Assembly: GCA_019918135.1 (NCBI GenBank)
Contig: WBZZ01000732.1
Span: 126,990 to 190,989, forward strand
Length of the DNA stretch: 64,000 nucleotides
Direction: 5' to 3'
From: Paulinella micropora
Taxonomy: Eukaryota; Cercozoa; Imbricatea; Euglyphida; Paulinellidae
How positions within the stretch are numbered: the first letter of the stretch is position 1; each line of letters begins with the position of its first letter. Both the position numbers and the translations under genes were made by a program. Below are positions 59,016-64,000 of the stretch, one piece after another. The notes under the pieces were generated by a model. It was not told the origin of the DNA. It saw nothing but the letters and a program-made list of their open reading frames with translations, and ran no database searches.

Positions 59016-60196
59016 TCACACGTCCTCGTACCAGCCCAAGCTCAGATGCACGTCTGCAGTGCCGGAAGTAGTGCTGGCCGCAATGCAGAGCACTTCGCCG
59101 GGCCCGACGGCGATGTTGAGCCTGCTTAGGTCGAGACTGGCCGATGCCAAGCCCGTGGCCGACACGACGCACGCGGCCACGGCATTGCCACTAGACACCG
59201 TGACCAAGCTTGCGGAGTACTCAGTGTTGGAGGCCGCGTCGTGGTTCGCGTAGGTCGGCGCGCTGCCGAACGTGGCTTGCGTGAGCACTCGCAGGATCAC
59301 TGGCTTGGTGCCAGAGACGGCCGTAGCGGTTAACAGGGTCGGGAACAGCAAGTGTTTGTTAGCAGGGGCGCCGATCAAGCTCTTGTTGCGGATCACCAGC
59401 ACGTTACTTTCGGTCGTACCGATGGTCTGCACGTTCGTGCGCGCAAAGCTGAGGCCCAGCTGCCTCACAGGGCCTTCGACCAGGACGCCGACACTAGCAG
59501 TGCGCACCAGGCCTCCCGCGCCGGTAGTCTTGAGCCTGAACGGCAAACTGGCGTTGCTGAGCGAAGGCATCGTGTTGGCGCCCGCATACTGAATTCGGTG
59601 CACTGGGACAAGCACCCCGTCCGACTGCCTCTCGACGAGAACGTGACGGCCCCAAACCCTAGGTACTGCATCTGAATCTGAAAGATGTTGCCCTTGGCCC
59701 AGTCCTTGCGGTCCATGACGTCGTCGCCGCCCAGGCAGTTGTTAAGGTTCCAGTCTTTCTGGTCGATGTAAGTGTCGACAGTCGCGTTGCGGTGCAAGAT
59801 CCGCAGCCTATTAGTTCGCGTCTGGTCCTGGACATAGAAGAAGCCGTTGTTGTCGTCTCCTAAGCCAACCATGGCAGAATTAGCCACGTTGGGCGTGGCA
59901 GGGAACAGCGCCGTGAAGCGGCAGACAAGCCCTTGTCCCGCGCGGTACTTACAGCGACGAAGCTTTTCAGCTTGTGCGGCGCCGTTGAGCGACAACAGGC
60001 CGGCGGCAGTGGTCACGGAGCCAGAGGTAGCGAACTTGCGCGAGTTCAGGGTGCCGGTGTAAGGGAAAGTCTCCTGCACTAGCGGGGTAGACTCCGCGAC
60101 CCTGTGCTCGCCAAATGCCGTGACCATGCTAGGCAGCGGTTTGGTCTCGACCACATCCTCCAGGCGCAGGCGCTTGTTGCCGCTGAGCGTCAGCAT
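59016..60196 (-). pseudogene. Fibre- or spike-like virion protein, one frameshift
   Basis: ATG at 60196 (MLTLSGNKRLRLEDVVETKP). Reads AGQGLVCRFTALFPATPNVA, GLGDDNNGFFYVQDQTRTNR, DWAKGNIFQIQMQYLGFGAV up to about 59630, then after a frameshift VPVHRIQYAGANTMPSLSNA and a beta-rich C-terminus ending HLSLGWYEDV. About 393 codons. The GFFYV...ILHR...IFQIQ...LGFG...HRIQYAG course is that of virion surface proteins with jelly-roll domains shared by phages and giant viruses; no exact family named. It is divergent from the penton gene, sharing an AT-rich 85-bp intergenic region. Confidence 0.5.
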
Positions 60197-60281
60197 ATTT
60201 TTTTCCCTCTTGCACTACACTAGTGACAACATTTAATTTTTTTTTATTCCCGAAATGAGCGGCCTGCGCAACATTTCGTAG

Positions 60282-61087
60282 ATGAACATCCTGGTCCGGT
60301 CGAAAGACCGCGACCGGGTGCAAGGCTCGGGCGATTCGGCCGAGTTCCGGCTGTCGCTGTCGGAAGCGATCCAAGGGAAATACAAGTTAATTTGGGCGAC
60401 TATCCCGAACGCTAGTACGTACAACATCAACTCCAAGAACAACAAGCTTTACTTAAACTCCACGGCCACGGGCGATGTGACCATCACGATTCCGTCGCAA
60501 AATTATACAGGCGAGACCTGGCCGACACGCTACAATCGCTTTTAATCAACGAGGGCTTTGTACAAGTAGGACAGACGATCGGAGTGGTTTATCTCGACAC
60601 CAAGCTCAAGCTGCAGTTCACGCTGTCTGGAGGAGCAGAGTTCAACATCTACAGCAAAAGCGGCGACGACAGTGCACACGCAGTGCTAGGCTTCCCGACT
60701 TCGGCCCAGAACGAGCTCTTTTCGCTGACGTCGGGCCAGGCCACCGTCTTGCCGCAAGTCGTGGCGTTAGGTCTACCGACTTCGCTAGGCATCAAGATCA
60801 AGGAATGCTCAAGTCTGGCCTACTCGACGGGCGGCAACTACGAGGAAATTTCTCTGACGGGCGCGGTCTCGCGCGGCACGAAAGTTCAATCAGGCAGCCT
60901 GATCATCCCTTTCCTGGCCTCGTCAGGGGGATACCAGTCGTCGGCTCAGGACCGGCACGACCAGTACGTGGTGTTTCCGACGCTGACGAAGTACTTGCAC
61001 CTGCAGGTGTGTAACCCTGACACCAGGGACAAGGTGGACTTGAATGGGGCGGACTGGGAGATGCTGCTGTCGAAAGCCGGTTGCTGA
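60282..61087 (+). pseudogene. Candidate penton/minor capsid protein, one frameshift
   Basis: ATG 60282 (MNILVRSKDRDRVQGSGDSA). YKLIWATIPNASTYNINSKN is the pattern 'Ile-Pro-Asn-Thr/Ser ... Tyr-Asn-Ile' near the start of polinton-like and nucleocytovirus penton-type proteins, after an 'S-K/R-D-R' opening. A frameshift near 60518 (GETWPTR versus continuing EDLADTL-type reading) separates it from 60584-61087, which is beta-rich with TALGLPTSLGIKIKECSS-like strands. About 268 codons, near the expected size. It would close the capsid vertices. Confidence 0.5.
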
Positions 61088-61117
61088 CAGAGTGGCCGCC
61101 GGCCCAACAATCGCACA

Positions 61118-61154
61118 TTTTTTTAAAATCTTGTGGCCGCAGTTAAAAAGAACG
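61118..61154 (+). promoter_or_regulatory. A-rich AATCTT promoter-like element
   Basis: TTTTTTTAAAATCTTG (61118-61133) and AGTTAAAAAGAACG (61141-61154), adjoining ATG 61155. Confidence 0.45.
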
Positions 61155-61829
61155 ATGGACGATGATAAAATCCTGGCGATGCGGTCGCATTCGAACGAGA
61201 ATCATGACTCTGACGACAGCAACGTCAAGCGAGAGGAAGAGAAGTGGTCTTCGAGGCACGAGTCCTACTTTTGCCAGCGTGGTGGACGAATGCGCGCTGC
61301 ACGCGAGGCTGAACAACTCGGCGGGCTACTACTACTACAACCGCTTTCTGTTGTTTGGCTTGTTGGCCACTATCGTGCCGGCGATCTGTTCGATTATCGT
61401 GGGAAATTTCGGCTTCAAGGCGTGCGGAGCAGGCCGGACGGGCTATGATTGGGTCAGCATCACGTGTTTAATCTTGGTAGCCATCATCTCAGGCATCAAC
61501 AGCTTTTTCAACTTTGGGCAAAAAGCAGAGCGCCACTTCTCCTGCGAGATCCTTTTTGAAATGGTCAAGAACGAGCTCTCAATCGAGATGGCCAAGAAGA
61601 GGCGCTTTAGATTAGCAGCGGACGTGCTGCTGGTCAAGATTACCATGGCCCTGGAGAAAGTGCGCTCGAACGAACAGGTTATACCGGGCCCGGTGTTGTG
61701 GGCGCACGCCTGGACCGCGAGAAGCTGGCCAAAGCGCGCGCACAGATGGTGACGAGCGGCAAACCGGTCAGGCTTCACCAGGGCACGCCCGTGACGCTGG
61801 GCAGACACTTGATCCCGATGCATACATGA
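61155..61829 (+). pseudogene. Two-transmembrane protein, SLATT-like layout, frameshifted
   Basis: MDDDKILAMRSHSNENHDSD then a shift near 61240 to the frame with NNSAGYYYYNRFLLFGLLAT. Two membrane segments: FLLFGLLATIVPAICSIIVG and WVSITCLILVAIISGINSFF. Then FGQKAERHFSCEILFEMVKN and a long charged helix (MAKKRRFRLAADVLLVKITM). A further shift near 61675 gives ARLDREKLAKARAQMVTSGK and a stop at 61827. Two adjacent TM helices followed by a cytosolic helical region is the layout of SLATT-domain proteins; the assignment is structural only. Confidence 0.4.
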
Positions 61830-62166
61830 CGTGCAGACCTTGGGACACAGCTCGCAGCAGTTGGAAGCGAGGGCGGCCTTCACGAGCTCCCAGATGACAT
61901 CGACCACTGGCAGGATCAGCTTGTCCACGTTGTCGTCAGGACACAAGTCCACGAGCACGGAAATGAGGATCTGCTTCTTCTCCTCGCAGTATGATTAGTA
62001 TAGAGAGCAAGGTACTTGATCCCGTGAACAATGAGCTGCGGCACTGACTGCAACTGAAATCACTGTAGCTGCGCTTGAGCTCGAGTGCGAGCTCGTGTGA
62101 GGTTACGGTGATGGACTCTTGCGACGAGGGCATCAGCCGTTGTTCGGTCTTACGTCTTTGCAACAT
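61830..62166 (-). pseudogene. Cys-rich hypothetical protein, frameshifted
   Basis: Starts MLQRRKTEQRLMPSSQESIT at 62166; CSQC at about residue 40; a frameshift near 61945-61975 leads to LVDLCPDDNVDKLILPVVDV and CCELCPKVCTSC, a Cys-pair cluster that could bind zinc. Its end is not resolved because the frame stays open into the antisense of the two-TM gene. Convergent with that gene. Confidence 0.35.
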
Positions 62167-62277
62167 GATCTGTTCTTTTGTTCTGTTGTGCGACAAGAAA
62201 AAAAATATATTCTCTCTTTTACTGTTAAAAGAGGGATGGCCTTGCTGAAGCTGGACAACCGGCAGCTGAACGAATTA

Positions 62278-63250
62278 TGGACACTGAAGAAAAGCTGCTC
62301 GTGCCGGAAGAATCGCGGTTTTGTCTCTTTCCATCAGGCGCCCGGACTGTATTCATTATATTAAGCTTCCCTGCGCTCGTTCTGGACGGCAGACGAGCTT
62401 GATCTGAGCCGGGAACAGGCCGATTTCAAGAAACTGAGTGCGGACGAACAGCATTTTATTAAGATGGTGCTAGGTTTTTTTGCTAGCTCGGACGGCATCA
62501 TTCAAGAGAACCTGGCCGCCAATTTCTTGGCCGAAGTGCAATATTTCTGAAGCTAGACTTTTTTATTCTTACCAGATCTTTAACGAGGCCGAACACTCGC
62601 GGACCTACAGCCTGTTGATCGATACGATCATCAGCGACCAGCAAGAGAAGGACAAGCTGTTCAATGCGATCACGCAGGTCCCGACCGTCGCACAAAAAGC
62701 CAAGTGGGCGCTGCAGTGGCTCAGCCCGGCCCGGTCTTCGTTTGCCAAGCGCCTGGTGGCGTTCGCTTGTGTGGAACTTGTCCAGTTCGCCTCTTCTTTC
62801 GCCTCCATCTTTTGGCTGAAACAAAAGCACCCGGGCCTGCTGCAGGGCTTGTGCACCAGCAACGAGTTTATTGCGCGGGACGAGACACAGCACGGCTGTT
62901 TGCGTGCACTTGTAACAAGCACCAGTGTCGAACAAGCTGCAGATGTCGCGCATTTTCCAGATTGTGGCTGGCTGTGTCGAAGTCAAACGGAGGTTCATCA
63001 GCGAGTCGCTGCCGTGGCCCTGTTAGGCCTGAACGCCACGCTGATGGAACGGTACGTTGAGTTCGTGGCTGACGGTCTGCTGCAGAACTTGGGCTGAGCG
63101 AAAAGCTGTACGGAGTGGCCAAGTGCCCGCTGCCGTTCATGGAACAACTGGGCGTGGTAGGCAAAACGAACTTTTTTCGAGAAAAGAGTGAGCGAGTACG
63201 CGCGGGCGCTGGCCAAGGAGCCGGAATGGGGCCTAGACCAGGACTTCTAG
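62278..63250 (+). pseudogene. Ribonucleotide reductase small subunit, several frameshifts
   Basis: MDTEEKLLVPEESRFCLFP is the usual R2 opening. Frames change near 62340 (with TAA at 62362) and 62548, and twice near 62900-63180. Motifs: [20 protein letters not shown] (iron-ligand Asp/Glu region), [20 protein letters not shown] (Glu ligand), FNEAEHSRTYSLLIDT (Glu-X2-His), ARDETQHGC (Glu-X2-His), RYVEFVADGLL, GKTNFF, and a final LDQDF tail as used to bind the large subunit. About 320 codons, normal. The partner large subunit lies 35 kb away and is also broken. Confidence 0.9.
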
Positions 63251-63262
63251 CCATTGATGGTG

Positions 63263-63527
63263 TCAGGCATCTCTACGATCGTCTCTTCTTAGTGCCATTT
63301 CGGCCTCGACGGCCGCGTGGGCGGCAGACTCGGCGGCCGCCTCCGCTCTCTCTCTTTGCTGGATCAACTGCTTGATCTGCAGGCGTGTCTCCCTGCAACC
63401 AAGACTTTTTCACAGAGCACAATCTGCAGCTGTAACTTCTCTCATTCTACTGCCAGGATCCGGCGGCGAGCCAGGCAGGCGGCCAGCTCGTTCTCGTTCT
63501 CGTGTAGTGCTTGTTGAAAGCGTCCAT
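63263..63527 (-). pseudogene. Small coiled-coil protein, decayed
   Basis: ATG at 63527 (MDAFNKHYTR). In other phases ENENELAACLARRRILAVE and ETRLQIKQLIQQRERAEAAA give a heptad-rich helix ending at 63263. At least two frameshifts are needed. Low complexity, so the call is weak. Confidence 0.3.
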
Positions 63528-63589
63528 TTCTTTTTACTTAAAAAATACAGACTCGAAAGAAAAAAAATTAGCCGGGATCTCGTAATAGA

Positions 63590-64000
63590 CACAAACCCTC
63601 TTTCATAGACGGCTGATCCAATGTTTGCAATGTAATTTACGGCAGTTGCTGTACCTCCGTAAACCTCGATCCAGATGTACTCTTTCGCGGCCACTTCTAC
63701 TATGCCAGATAGATTCACTGTCGCATATTGCCCGTTAAAAGCACTACCGTTACTGACAGCAGTAGAGTGTAGCCAGCGCACCGTCGCGATCGCTACGTTG
63801 CTGGCCGGCCTGTTTAGCGCTCTTCTCGACCCAGGCTCGGCGTTCATGGGACTGCTCGTGGCAGTGTTTTTGAATTTGACGCAGGCATCAACGAGCCATT
63901 TCCTGGTCATGCCCGAAGTGTTCTGGAACGTGGTGTAGCTGGTAGAAGCGTTGCCCGAGTTGCTAGTCAAGCGAGTGATATTGCCGAAAGAAGGCGCGAC
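63590..64000 (-). CDS. Virion-protein-like fragment, 5' part outside window
   Basis: Open from beyond the right edge: SFGNITRLTSNSGNASTSYT, then KWLVDACVKFKNTATSSPMN, LHSTAVSNGSAFNGQYATVN and EYIWIEVYGGTATAVNYIAN with GSAVYERGF. The beta-rich, Ser/Thr/Ala-rich texture resembles the C-terminal domain of the fibre-like protein at 59016-60196, suggesting paralogous surface proteins. The end is uncertain: the frame stays open to 63410 through less protein-like sequence. Confidence 0.45.

Noticed and set aside
1-64000. Alternative genetic code (TAA/TAG as Gln, TGA as Trp)
   Set aside because: Some in-frame stops fit, but frameshifts are equally common, the RNR small subunit stop at 62362 does not fit, and intact genes end at all three stops.

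Overview
This is a window from a eukaryotic (most likely algal or other protist) genome. It carries a decaying integrated large DNA virus that has been invaded by LTR retrotransposons. The eukaryotic setting is inferred from four Ty1/copia-type elements with 5-bp target duplications. The viral origin is inferred from genes typical of nucleocytoplasmic large DNA viruses and polinton-like viruses: a family-A polymerase-like/UL9-like helicase gene, both ribonucleotide reductase subunits, a PCNA-like clamp, VLTF2-like and VLTF3-like late transcription factors, an A32-type packaging ATPase, a RuvC-like resolvase, a candidate major capsid protein and a candidate penton protein. The virus cannot be placed in a named family from this sequence alone, and the host is not identifiable.

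Layout. 1-4.7 kb: an AT-rich module with a broken fibre protein ending in a peptidase S74 chaperone domain and a coiled-coil gene, quite unlike the GC-rich rest. 4.9-6.1 kb: one long frame with two in-frame stops. 6.45-8.1 kb: repeat DNA, consisting of a minisatellite, seven stem-loop units and a G-rich tract. 8.3-24.6 kb: the polymerase/helicase gene, split by copia elements E1 (8510-15273) and E2 (16819-22331). 24.7-27.4 kb: a small membrane-like protein and RNR large subunit. 27.4-37.2 kb: a gene split by element E3 (27795-36851). 37.3-46.4 kb: PCNA-like, VLTF2-like and VLTF3-like genes, the last split by E4 (39052-45809). 46.5-51.2 kb: a telomere-resolvase-like tyrosine recombinase, a hypothetical gene, an F-box protein and the packaging ATPase. 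51.2-64 kb: mostly virion genes (WH2-repeat protein, capsid block, HMG/YABBY-like protein, resolvase, fibre-like proteins, penton, two-TM protein) and then RNR small subunit.

How it fits together. RNR supplies dNTPs; the polymerase/helicase, clamp, possible ssDNA-binding protein, RuvC-like resolvase and recombinase form a replication and resolution set; VLTF2/3 would drive late genes; the ATPase packages DNA. Many genes in the structural half share an A-rich AATCTT element and a TTAAAAGAG box upstream of the ATG, which looks like a viral promoter. Several genes carry nonsense codons or frameshifts. Three genes split by retrotransposons rejoin in frame once element plus one TSD copy are subtracted: two would be fully open, while the polymerase/helicase keeps one in-frame TGA and one frameshift. 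The retroelements have their own oddities: MYND zinc fingers in two families, an internally inverted element, and a gag start codon inside a tRNA-iMet-like primer site.
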